A stretch of DNA of 64,000 nucleotides from Chryseobacterium gotjawalense. Lineage in GTDB: Bacteria > Bacteroidota > Bacteroidia > Flavobacteriales > Weeksellaceae. The stretch covers positions 62,001 through 126,000 of the forward strand of contig NZ_CP124855.1 of NCBI RefSeq assembly GCF_030012525.1, given 5' to 3'. Positions 44,836 to 52,395 of the stretch are shown here, one piece after another (positions within the stretch are counted from its first letter, which is position 1; each line of letters begins with the position of its first letter). The notes beneath the pieces were generated by a model, which searched no databases, was not told the DNA's origin, and saw only the letters and a program-made list of their open reading frames with translations. Made by a program: the position numbers and the translations under genes.

Positions 44836-47616
44836 CTAGTAATTCAAAGTGAGTCCTGCACCCCAGCTCATGTCGCTGTCATAGTGTGTGGAGATCCCAA
44901 AATTCTTTGTAACGATATATTTAAGACCTGCGCTATATTCTTTGTCAGTATTGATCATGAATGCCCCGCGCAAACGTGGTGAAAGCGGAATGTCTTCACG
45001 CTTCAGCTGAAATCTTACAATACCGTCTGTAAATATTTCTGCCTGCAGATCTACCAGCATCGGAAGTCTGTACGTGATACCGGCGCTGAAAGTTTTTCGT
45101 TCGTCTTTTGTGTTGGCTTGTCCAAAAAGGTTTTTTTCAATATTGTTCCTGTCAATCTTTCTGTAATGGTAATTGAATCCGATAAATGGTTTCAGCCACT
45201 GCATCCGGTCCACATATCTTCCGAGCTGGGTTTCCACTTCGTAGCCGTGCCGGGGACTGTAACCTAAGCGCCATTCTGTTCCCAATTCCCAGCGGGTATT
45301 TGAGATTCTGGCCCTACCATCATTACCATTAGTAGCAAAATCGTTTTCAGCCATCAGGTGCCACATGTTACTTTCGCGCTGAAGCTTTTTATAGGCCGAC
45401 GCTTTATCGGGCAGCAAAGGATTCTGATCATCGCCCACAGCGAAAACACGGTTCATCCCTGCCATCATGTGATAGAGGATGTGACAGTGGAAGAACCAGT
45501 CACCATCCGTTTTTGCTGTAAATTCTATGACATCGGTTTCCATGGGCATCATATCCAGCACATTTTTGAGAGGTGCCTGCGCGCCATTTTTGTTGAGTAC
45601 CCGAAAATCAAATCCGTGCAGGTGCATGGGGTGACGCATCATAGAATTATTAAAAAGGGTAATGCGGAGGATCTCGCCTTTTTTGACCACTATTTTGTCG
45701 GATTCTGCCAGGACTTTATTGTCCATGCTCCAAACGTAGCGGTTCATATTTCCGGTGAGGGTGAACTTGAGATCGCGCACGGGCCTGTCTTTTGGGAGCG
45801 AGGTGTCATAGGGGGATTTCATCATGCCGTAATTCAAAGTGGTAATTCCAGAAGTTGGCATCTGGTGCTTTGAGTGATCCACTTGCGCCTCACTGGTGTT
45901 CATGTTATCCATTTTTATTGCGTCATTGTTTTCTGCGGTAATTTCTGGATACATCACCTGATTCATATCCATGGTCTGGTAACTCATCTCCATACCCATA
46001 TCCTTCATGTCACCGTTCATCTTCATCATGTCATTCATCATTTTCATCCCTTCAAAATATTTAAGTTTGGGTAATGGTGCATGCGCTTTTTTAATTCCTC
46101 CACCAATGTAGACCGAAGCCGATTTTGTGCGGTCTTCGGGCGTAACGAGGAATTCATAGGAGGTGTTTTTTTCAGGAATTTCCACTACGACATCCACCGT
46201 TTCGGAAACCGCGAGGATAAGGCGGTCAACTTCGACCGGCTCAATATCCAGTCCATCACTTGCTACCACTTTAAATTTTCCTCCTGCATAGTTGAGCCAA
46301 AAGTAGGAGGAAGCACCACCATTAGCAATTTGAAGCCGCACTTTGTCACCGGCTTTATATGCGGCCAGCTGGCTTTCTATTTTACCGTTAATCAGGAATG
46401 CATCATAGTACACATCGCTCACGTCCATCGCCATCATCCGCTTCCATTCATTGGTAAGCTTTGTTTTAAAATGACCCTCTTTGATGGCTTCTGCATAACT
46501 CTGAGTGCTGCCTTTCCTGAGGGCAAACCAGTCGTTGGTGTGGTGGAGCATCCGCTGAACATTGTTGGGATTCAGGTTTGTCCACTCGCTCAGTATAAGG
46601 TGTTCAGTGGGCAAATCATCTATTCCGGTGCGGAAAGTAGGGTCTTCCGGACGTTTCTTCAGAATGATCATGCCATACATTCCAATCTGCTCCTGCAGGC
46701 CCGTGTGGGAGTGATACCAGTGGGTGCCGTTTTGGATGATGGGAAACGAATACGTATAAGCGGAATGGGGTGGAATGGGTTTTTGGGTAAGCCACGGCAC
46801 ACCATCTTCGCGGTTGGGAAGATGCAGACCGTGCCAGTGCAGAGAAGTTTCTTCATCCATTAAATTATGAACGATCACTTCTGCGGTGTCGCCTTCGTAA
46901 AACACCAGTTTTGGCATGGGAATCTGCCCGTTTACGGCAATGGCGCGTTTCTGTCTGCCCGCAAAATTCACCAGCGTATCTTTTACATAAAGGTGGTAGG
47001 TTACTTTGCGGCCGCCTTTCAGCTGTTTTTCAGGCATTGGCATCACCATTTTGTGCTCACCATCTATCTGGGTGTTTTCATGCGCAGAATGATCTTCTTT
47101 ATTTCCTTTTTGGAGAACCAGATTCATACCGCATCTGGGACAGTTTCCTGGTTTATCAGAAACCACTTCGGGGTGCATCGGGCAGATGTACCTTTTTTGC
47201 ACAGCTTCATGCTGCTGTGGATTTGAAGTGGGATGGTCCTGTATTTTTACGGTGACCGGAGCCGATTCTTTTGGTACCGTTTTAACCTTTGGGAGAACTT
47301 TTTTTTTAAATTCCGTTTTAGCCTTTGCTTTTGCAGGGGTAGGCGTCTGGTTTTGAACAGAAGTTTTTTTCACCGCTGCATCTTTTTTTGGAGCAGGTGC
47401 CACTTGTGGCTTCTTCACCACCGATACCGGTTTTGCTGCCGTTTTTTTCTCAGTAATGGTTTTTTTTACCAGCGTCATGCCGCAAATGGGGCAGTTACCG
47501 GGTGCTGATTTCACGACCTGCGGGTGCATCGGGCAAGTGTAAACAGTTTTGGTACTCTGGGAATACGTGGTTATGGACAGTGTCATCAACAGAAAGAGCG
47601 ACAGTAGGGATTTCAT
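44836..47616 (-). CDS. Copper-resistance multicopper oxidase fused to metal-binding and CopB outer-membrane domains
   Basis: This 926-residue exported protein (signal MKSLLSLFLLMTLSITTYS) has four parts. Two heavy-metal-binding motifs, YTCPMHPQVV...CPICGM near residue 26 and YICPMHPEVV...CPRCGM near 143, flank a Lys/Pro/Ala-rich linker. A three-cupredoxin CopA-type oxidase follows with copper ligands HWHGLHLP, HWYHSHTG, HPMHLHGF and FFHCHILYHM. A Met/His-rich loop (MNDMMKMNGDMKDMGMEM) lies between its cupredoxins. The last ~190 residues (NMWHLMAENDF...GAGLTLNY) match the CopB barrel domain. CopA oxidises and sequesters copper in the periplasm and CopB sits in the outer membrane; here they are one chain. 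The next upstream gene is a broken copper ATPase. Confidence 0.88.
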   Translation of the reverse strand: MKSLLSLFLLMTLSITTYSQSTKTVYTCPMHPQVVKSAPGNCPICGMTLVKKTITEKKTAAKPVSVVKKPQVAPAPKKDAAVKKTSVQNQTPTPAKAKAKTEFKKKVLPKVKTVPKESAPVTVKIQDHPTSNPQQHEAVQKRYICPMHPEVVSDKPGNCPRCGMNLVLQKGNKEDHSAHENTQIDGEHKMVMPMPEKQLKGGRKVTYHLYVKDTLVNFAGRQKRAIAVNGQIPMPKLVFYEGDTAEVIVHNLMDEETSLHWHGLHLPNREDGVPWLTQKPIPPHSAYTYSFPIIQNGTHWYHSHTGLQEQIGMYGMIILKKRPEDPTFRTGIDDLPTEHLILSEWTNLNPNNVQRMLHHTNDWFALRKGSTQSYAEAIKEGHFKTKLTNEWKRMMAMDVSDVYYDAFLINGKIESQLAAYKAGDKVRLQIANGGASSYFWLNYAGGKFKVVASDGLDIEPVEVDRLILAVSETVDVVVEIPEKNTSYEFLVTPEDRTKSASVYIGGGIKKAHAPLPKLKYFEGMKMMNDMMKMNGDMKDMGMEMSYQTMDMNQVMYPEITAENNDAIKMDNMNTSEAQVDHSKHQMPTSGITTLNYGMMKSPYDTSLPKDRPVRDLKFTLTGNMNRYVWSMDNKVLAESDKIVVKKGEILRITLFNNSMMRHPMHLHGFDFRVLNKNGAQAPLKNVLDMMPMETDVIEFTAKTDGDWFFHCHILYHMMAGMNRVFAVGDDQNPLLPDKASAYKKLQRESNMWHLMAENDFATNGNDGRARISNTRWELGTEWRLGYSPRHGYEVETQLGRYVDRMQWLKPFIGFNYHYRKIDRNNIEKNLFGQANTKDERKTFSAGITYRLPMLVDLQAEIFTDGIVRFQLKREDIPLSPRLRGAFMINTDKEYSAGLKYIVTKNFGISTHYDSDMSWGAGLTLNY

Positions 47617-47623
47617 TTTGTAG

Positions 47624-47995
47624 TTATTTAATTTTTAATAAACTTGTGTTCAGTGGTGCTACAATGGTACCGGCACTCATCAGCACGGCGCCCATCGCTG
47701 GACTCAGCAAAAATGAGGGATATAGAATACCGGCCGCTAACCGAATTGTCAGGACGCTGTAACCCACTGCCCATGCGAGGTTTTGGGTAATTTTTGCGGT
47801 AGTTTTTCTTTTCCAAGTCAATCATTTTTGCAACGGCACCCGGGTCACTGTTCACCGGAATAATGTCTGTAGTTTTCAGCGGCAACATCTGTTCCGAAAC
47901 CTACCGCAATACCCACCTCAGTCTGCGCTAAATCCTGTGCATCGTTTACTCCGTCTCCTGTCATCGCAACGATTTCTCCTTTGTTCCGGAATTCT
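47624..47995 (-). pseudogene. Remnant of a copper-transporting P-type ATPase (C-terminal part)
   Basis: Three reading frames must be joined. One gives [20 protein letters not shown] (the hinge motif GDGVNDA) and [15 protein letters not shown]. The next gives [19 protein letters not shown]. The last gives AKITQNLAWAVGYSVLTIRL and LSPAMGAVLMSAGTIV up to the stop at 47624. Together these match the end of a CopA/CopB-type Cu+ ATPase, ending in the last two membrane helices. The phosphorylation (DKTGT) and N-terminal parts are missing. Frameshifts fall near 47880 and 47805. It probably formed an operon with the copper oxidase gene 8 bp downstream. Confidence 0.75.
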
Positions 47996-48198
47996 TTTTA
48001 AAAATTCCCAAAAATCCATGGATCGTCATCATGGAATCCCCGCCGTTTTTTCAATTACAAATTCTGGGTGTTGTGTATATATACTTTGTTTAAAATCAAC
48101 AGCGTCCACAACGTTGTGAATAAAGGTGAAAAAAGAGGGTCAGGTTTAGTATCTAGAGGGATCTTTGAGTTGCCCAACAGAACCTCTCCCTCTCATGG
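47996..48198. other. Gene-free debris between ATPase remnant and IS4 remnant
   Basis: No intact gene. The part nearest the ATPase remnant may be a decayed continuation of it, but I could not follow the homology beyond 47995. Confidence 0.35.
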
Positions 48199-48345
48199 CA
48201 AATAACCTTGTTTTCGCAAATCATTGAAAGATTAGACCGTTCTAAATTCAATAAAATTGTAAAATACAGAGAAACCGGTCAACACAATAAAGGTTTTAAC
48301 AGTTGGAATCACGGTGGATCAATTTGGTTGCTGAGTTAAAGTCAC
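48199..48345 (+). mobile_element. IS4-family transposase remnant 1 (DUF4372-type N terminus)
   Basis: The frame reads FNKIVKYRETGQHNKGFNSW before stopping. This is the N-terminal block of IS4-family transposases of the DUF4372 type (F-N-K-hydrophobic-V...KGFNSWNH). A 37-bp core, AGAGAAACC...GTTGGAATCA, recurs almost unchanged at 51470-51507. The rest of the transposase is missing or scrambled. Confidence 0.6.
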
Positions 48346-48772
48346 AGATTACAAATCTTCAAAACCGGGATATTTATCGTTGAGCTATTTGCCTCTATTT
48401 GATGCAAAAATAAAACTGATCGACTGCTTCAAGTAGTTTTAAATGATACTATTTATCACAGGGGTGTTTGAAAACTGTATTGATTTAATACCATCAATTA
48501 CTATCTTTGATACTATCAAATGATAATATCACGAATGAATTCGAGTTTACGAGATTGCACCCGACCGTATTATAAAAATAGTAAATAACGGATGAAACCA
48601 CCTTATACCATCACTGAAAATATTTTAGCGTTAATTGCCTCTATTTCAGAAAAGATGGGAGATTAACGGAATATCAATTCAGATAGTGTCTTATTGCTAC
48701 AATTATTTTAGCCCATCTTTTTCATCAAAATTATTTTAAGAGATTTTCGATAAAGAATATTGAAAATATCCG
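48346..48772. other. Gene-free region downstream of the IS4 remnant
   Basis: AT-rich DNA without an open frame of note. A GGGGTGTTTGAAAACTG stretch at about 48461 could be a transposon end, but I could not find its partner. Confidence 0.3.
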
Positions 48773-48812
48773 TAAAAAAGCCACTTTCTATGAAAAATTG
48801 AAAGTGGCTGTG
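48773..48812 (-). terminator. Terminator after the response regulator gene
   Basis: On the minus strand perfect arms AGCCACTTTC and GAAAGTGGCT are followed by TTTTTT. Confidence 0.8.
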
Positions 48813-48834
48813 ATTTGATGTACCCCATTCTGTT

Positions 48835-49500
48835 TTAAATTACCCCTAAATCTTTACAGAATGCAATCAGCTGTTCATTATTATTAATTTTCAATTCCTC
48901 TTTTAGAATACTCAGTCTTTTTTCAACACTGCTAAGGCTGTTAGGTTTGATATCATTAGTCACGAGATAGGTAGGGATGTTTTTCTGTATCACCCCTTTG
49001 GAAAGAAGTGAGACCAAAGTAATGTCATAGGAAGTAAATTCATAGCTGTTTAGTTTTTTTACTTCATGTTTTATGTCCAGGGCAAGATAATTTTTACCGG
49101 CAAATACTGCATCGATTGCCTTTTTGAGTTCTTTAGCATCGTTTCTGGCTTTTCGCACATAACCGTTAATGCCATTCTCTTTGAATAAACCATCAATAAT
49201 CCCTGATTTCTGTTCTGCAGAAAAGACAATTATTTTAATGGAGGGAAGAACCGCACGAATTGCGCTGACCATTTCTTTACCGTCTTTTAATTTCTGTTCC
49301 CTATGATCGGTGTCAAAATGGAGATCTGTAATCACAAGATCGTAGGGTGAATGGTCCCTGATGCTTTTCCCGACCTTGGCCATGGCATCATCACAATAGT
49401 GTACGTAGTCTACTGTAGGGATATTCAGATCATGAAGTGTTCTCTGTAAGGAAAGGTTTTGGATTTCGTGATCTTCGGCGATTAAAACTTTTTTAAACAT
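48835..49500 (-). CDS. Two-component response regulator (receiver + LuxR-type HTH)
   Basis: This 221-residue protein has a receiver domain with the acidic pair in VLIAEDHE, the phospho-acceptor Asp in LVITDLHFD near residue 60 and the Lys in GYVRKARND. The C-terminal region (about 150-215, LVSLLSKGVIQKNIPTYLVT...VEKRLSILKEEL) has the four-helix layout of a LuxR/GerE DNA-binding domain, though diverged. It lies 11 bp downstream of the histidine kinase gene, so the pair is one transcript and its targets are unknown. Confidence 0.85.
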   Translation of the reverse strand: MFKKVLIAEDHEIQNLSLQRTLHDLNIPTVDYVHYCDDAMAKVGKSIRDHSPYDLVITDLHFDTDHREQKLKDGKEMVSAIRAVLPSIKIIVFSAEQKSGIIDGLFKENGINGYVRKARNDAKELKKAIDAVFAGKNYLALDIKHEVKKLNSYEFTSYDITLVSLLSKGVIQKNIPTYLVTNDIKPNSLSSVEKRLSILKEELKINNNEQLIAFCKDLGVI

Positions 49501-49511
49501 AGCATTTTTAT

Positions 49512-51182
49512 TTATAAGCCAGAAAAGGAGAAATCTATTTTTAATCCTTTTTCTGTTTCAGTGTCAAAAATAATCACTCCCTGCAGATTTACAATACGGG
49601 ATTCCACATTCCGCATTCCATTTTTAAAAATAGTTTCTTTTTTTATTCCTATTCCTGTATCTCTGTAGGCTACCGTAATCCTGTCTTCCATTCTTTCAAA
49701 TCGTAACGTTACCCGATCTGCATGACTGTGTTTTTTCATGTTAACAAGCAGTTCTCTCAATATTTGATAGACTTCCCCTTTTTTGATGTGACTGACCCCT
49801 TCCCAAATCGATGGGTCATTTCCTGCAATAACTGTCTGTACGTTGTGGGTATTAAAATACCCTATTAATTTTCTGATTTTTTCACTGAAAATTTCCGGGC
49901 TGTCGTGTACCTCAATACCTTCATACGATATATTCCGGGATCTATCGTAGACGTATTCCAAATCATCAAGGGTTTCATCTCTGCTGATCTCCAGATTGTT
50001 TTCTAATTTGGTCATCAGCTGATAGATCCCGTTGGCCACCACGTCATGCACTTTTTTCGAGTATTTTAACTCCGTTTTTTTTACTTCCAGGTCTTTTTCC
50101 TGCTGCAGTCTTTTCCTTCTTTTCTTAGAAGACATTATCACAGTTATCATTGTAATTATCAGTCCTGCCGCGATCATCGCCAGATACATCAGTTTCTTTT
50201 GAGATTCCAGTTTTTCAACTTTCAGAATACTGTTTTCGGCTTTGCTTTTTTCTACCCCATACCGGATCAGAGCAAATTGATTTTTGGCTTTGCTGCTTTT
50301 TAATTGAATTTCGGCACTGAGGGTATTGTACGTCTGAAAATTGTCAAGGTAATTATTTTTATCCAAAATAATGATTCTCTTAATGGCCTCCAGAACATCC
50401 GGAGTACTATTGGCTTCTACCGCCGCCTGTTTCATTTGTTTTGCAAACTGTAAGGAGACTGCAGGATCTTTATCGGCATAGTAATCACACAGATTGATAT
50501 AGCTTGAATTTAAACCATGTCTGTTACCGTCTTTCAGTCTGATTTTTAAGGCTTTATGGTAATAGGGTACAGGATTAAAAGTGTTGTCACTAAAATGTTT
50601 TGCATAAGCCCAATTGTTTAAAGCTCTTGCATAATTGATGCTGTCTTTAACCTGAAGTGCAACTTCCAAATTCCGAAGGGCATTTTTAAAGTCCCCTCTC
50701 ATTATTAATACATCCCCAATATTATTATAATACACATATTTATTTTCGGGATGGGTGACAAATTTTAAAGCCAGTTTATAAAAATTCTCAGCATGATCAA
50801 AGTTTCTAAGTTTAGTTGATGCAATGGCAAGATTATTATAATTTGCCGCTAAAAAGCCTTTAGAAATACTGTCATTTTTATTAACCAACAGCGTGTCGGC
50901 TTCCAGCGAGGTTTCAATACTTCCAAAATAATCTCCGTTATCACACTGTATTATTGCCATATTGATAGAAGCCTGTGCGGCTTTTACAGAATCATTATTC
51001 AGTAAATATTCATCTTTTGCTATGCTGTAATAATAAAATGCAGAATCGGAAAGCTTCTCCCCTCTAAATAAATTAGCTTTGTCGTGATTCTTACTGTTGA
51101 CTGCAGGATTTTTATTTACAGGATCCTGTTTTTTACAGGAATAGAAAGTAAAAAAGATTAGAATTAATATCATTCTGAACAT
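49512..51182 (-). CDS. TPR-containing sensor histidine kinase
   Basis: This 556-residue protein starts with a lipoprotein-like or membrane signal (MFRMILILIFFTFYSC). The N-terminal half holds TPR-like repeats (for example NYNNLAIASTKLRNFDHAEN and YYNNIGDVLIMRGDFKNALR). One membrane helix (LMYLAMIAAGLIITMITVIM) leads to a coiled coil, a dimerisation/His region (YSKKVHDVVANGIYQLMTKL) and a HATPase domain with the RELLVNMKKHS N-box and DTGIGIKKE G1 box. This is the HisKA_3 type paired with LuxR regulators. ATG 51182 is preferred over a TTG at 51200. It is coupled to the response regulator gene. Confidence 0.87.
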   Translation of the reverse strand: MFRMILILIFFTFYSCKKQDPVNKNPAVNSKNHDKANLFRGEKLSDSAFYYYSIAKDEYLLNNDSVKAAQASINMAIIQCDNGDYFGSIETSLEADTLLVNKNDSISKGFLAANYNNLAIASTKLRNFDHAENFYKLALKFVTHPENKYVYYNNIGDVLIMRGDFKNALRNLEVALQVKDSINYARALNNWAYAKHFSDNTFNPVPYYHKALKIRLKDGNRHGLNSSYINLCDYYADKDPAVSLQFAKQMKQAAVEANSTPDVLEAIKRIIILDKNNYLDNFQTYNTLSAEIQLKSSKAKNQFALIRYGVEKSKAENSILKVEKLESQKKLMYLAMIAAGLIITMITVIMSSKKRRKRLQQEKDLEVKKTELKYSKKVHDVVANGIYQLMTKLENNLEISRDETLDDLEYVYDRSRNISYEGIEVHDSPEIFSEKIRKLIGYFNTHNVQTVIAGNDPSIWEGVSHIKKGEVYQILRELLVNMKKHSHADRVTLRFERMEDRITVAYRDTGIGIKKETIFKNGMRNVESRIVNLQGVIIFDTETEKGLKIDFSFSGL

Positions 51183-51206
51183 ATTCAATTTTTCATGCAA
51201 AATAAT

Positions 51207-51236
51207 GAAAAAAGGCAGATATCCGGTATCTGCCTC
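51207..51236 (-). terminator. Terminator/attenuator between the small peptide gene and the kinase gene
   Basis: Perfect arms GGCAGATA and TATCTGCC around loop TCCGG are followed on the minus strand by TTTTTT. It lies only 25 bp before the kinase ATG, so read-through may set kinase expression. Confidence 0.7.
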
Positions 51237-51257
51237 TTCATAAATGTGTTATTATGG

Positions 51258-51452
51258 TTATGGAGTAGGTGGAGTCTGTCCTGTATTCCCGCCAATTGGT
51301 CCATGAGGCCCACCAGTACCATCGCCACCGTCGGTTTCTGTTCCCGGGTCAAGGCCTTCTGTATGAGTGCTGGTTTGGATTCCTACATTGTTTGAATTTT
51401 TGTAATAAGTAGTGTTTCCATTATGGTTTCCCCATGCTATTCCCAATAGCAT
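51258..51452 (-). CDS. Small Gly/Pro/Thr-rich peptide upstream of the two-component system
   Basis: From ATG 51452 the frame encodes 64 residues: a short hydrophobic start (MLLGIAWG), a polar Asn/Thr-rich middle (NNVGIQTSTHTEG) and a Gly/Pro-rich end (GGDGTGGPHGPIGGNTGQTP). Upstream the frame continues to a TTG at 51479, but that part lies in IS4 remnant DNA, so the original N terminus may have been lost. If a longer signal peptide once existed, the product would be exported. It shares strand and direction with the kinase gene, with a terminator between. I know no family for it. Confidence 0.5.
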   Translation of the reverse strand: MLLGIAWGNHNGNTTYYKNSNNVGIQTSTHTEGLDPGTETDGGDGTGGPHGPIGGNTGQTPPTP

Positions 51453-51670
51453 TAAAATTATAAAACGCAGAGAAACCAATCAACACAATAAAGGTTTTAA
51501 TAGTTGGAATCATTTAGTTGCGGTGCTTTTCTGCCAATTTGCAAAAAGACAGTCAGTACGCGATAGTAGTAATGGTCTTAGATCCTCTGCTGGAAATCTC
51601 AATCATTGAGGTGTAAACAAAGTGCCTTCCAAATCCTCAATCAGTTATCAAAATAAAGACGCACGCACAT
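51447..51670 (+). mobile_element. IS4-family transposase remnant 2 (DUF4372-type N terminus)
   Basis: The plus frame reads IKIIKRRETNQHNKGFNSWN, HLVAVLFCQFAKRQSVRDS, NGLRSSAGNLNH, then a stop, and GVNKVPSKSSISYQNKDAR. This is the first ~90 residues of a DUF4372-type IS4 transposase, broken by stop codons. The 5' start and the catalytic DDE part are absent. It shares a near-identical 37-bp core with remnant 1 and is in the same orientation. Confidence 0.7.
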
Positions 51671-52066
51671 TTTAAAGCGTTTAACAAATGATTTTTCAAT
51701 GCTAAATGTTTGGGACCTCCTCTAACTTGTTATCAGGGGTGTATTCTGAAAATTTTAAATTTATCCAGAAAAATTTAACAGAATTGTGCAACTTTTAAGA
51801 ATCTAGATCATTTAGGATAGGATTGATAAAATACCTATTTTAATGAAATTAATGAAATTTTAAGCTGATTTTATTGCTGATTACGGAAAACCGTAATTGT
51901 GTTTAAGTAAATTGTTATACTTTTAGAAAAAAATAGCAAATGACTTTTAAAATTAAATAGGGAAAAAAGTTTATGGGCATACTTTAAATACAAAAACAAC
52001 TTATAAAAACTGATTGTTAGTCGATTATATTGATTATTCTCATAACCTTTTGGTTATTAAGGTACA
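51671..52066. other. Gene-free AT-rich region between IS remnants
   Basis: No open frame is convincing. CAGGGGTGTATTCTGAAAAT at about 51733 could be the left end of the following IS5-type remnant, but the match to its right end is weak. Confidence 0.35.
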
Positions 52067-52388
52067 ATGAAAAATTACTCCACAAACGTTTCTGGCAATC
52101 AATAGCAATCTATAAAAAAGACTTTAGAATTTGATCATAGAGAAAGAAAATATGATCTGCGGGAAATATGGAATGTCATTTTGTATAACCTGTAATGAGA
52201 AGTGATGAGAAGAAAACTGGTTTTCAGCCCACCTGCAAAAGATGGATTATTGAGCGTACAATTTCATGGTTTGATAATGACAGAAGATTGTGTAGAAATT
52301 ATGAACTAATAATGGAAACCTTTGAAAATATAGCCAAATTATCCGCCACATAATTTTTATTGAATAAAATTTAAACAGACTCCTAGTA
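52067..52388 (+). mobile_element. IS5-family insertion sequence remnant
   Basis: ATG 52067 opens a transposase N terminus (MKNYSTNVSGNQ, a stop, then HRERKYDLREIWNVILYN), which matches the DUF4096 block of IS5-family transposases. After a deletion, a different part continues from about 52214: KRWIIERTISWFDNDRRLC and NYELIMETFENIAKLSAT to the stop at 52353. The R-W-I-I-E-R-T and N-Y-E blocks are the IS5 C terminus. The right end closes with TTTAAACAGACTCCTA at 52373-52388. The central catalytic part is lost, so it cannot move itself. Confidence 0.75.
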
Positions 52389-52395
52389 TAAAAAA

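Noticed and set aside
45358-47508. Several long plus-strand frames opposite the copper oxidase gene
   Set aside because: They are antisense shadows, His/Phe-rich from reversed codons, with no domain, while the minus frame has clear copper-binding motifs.
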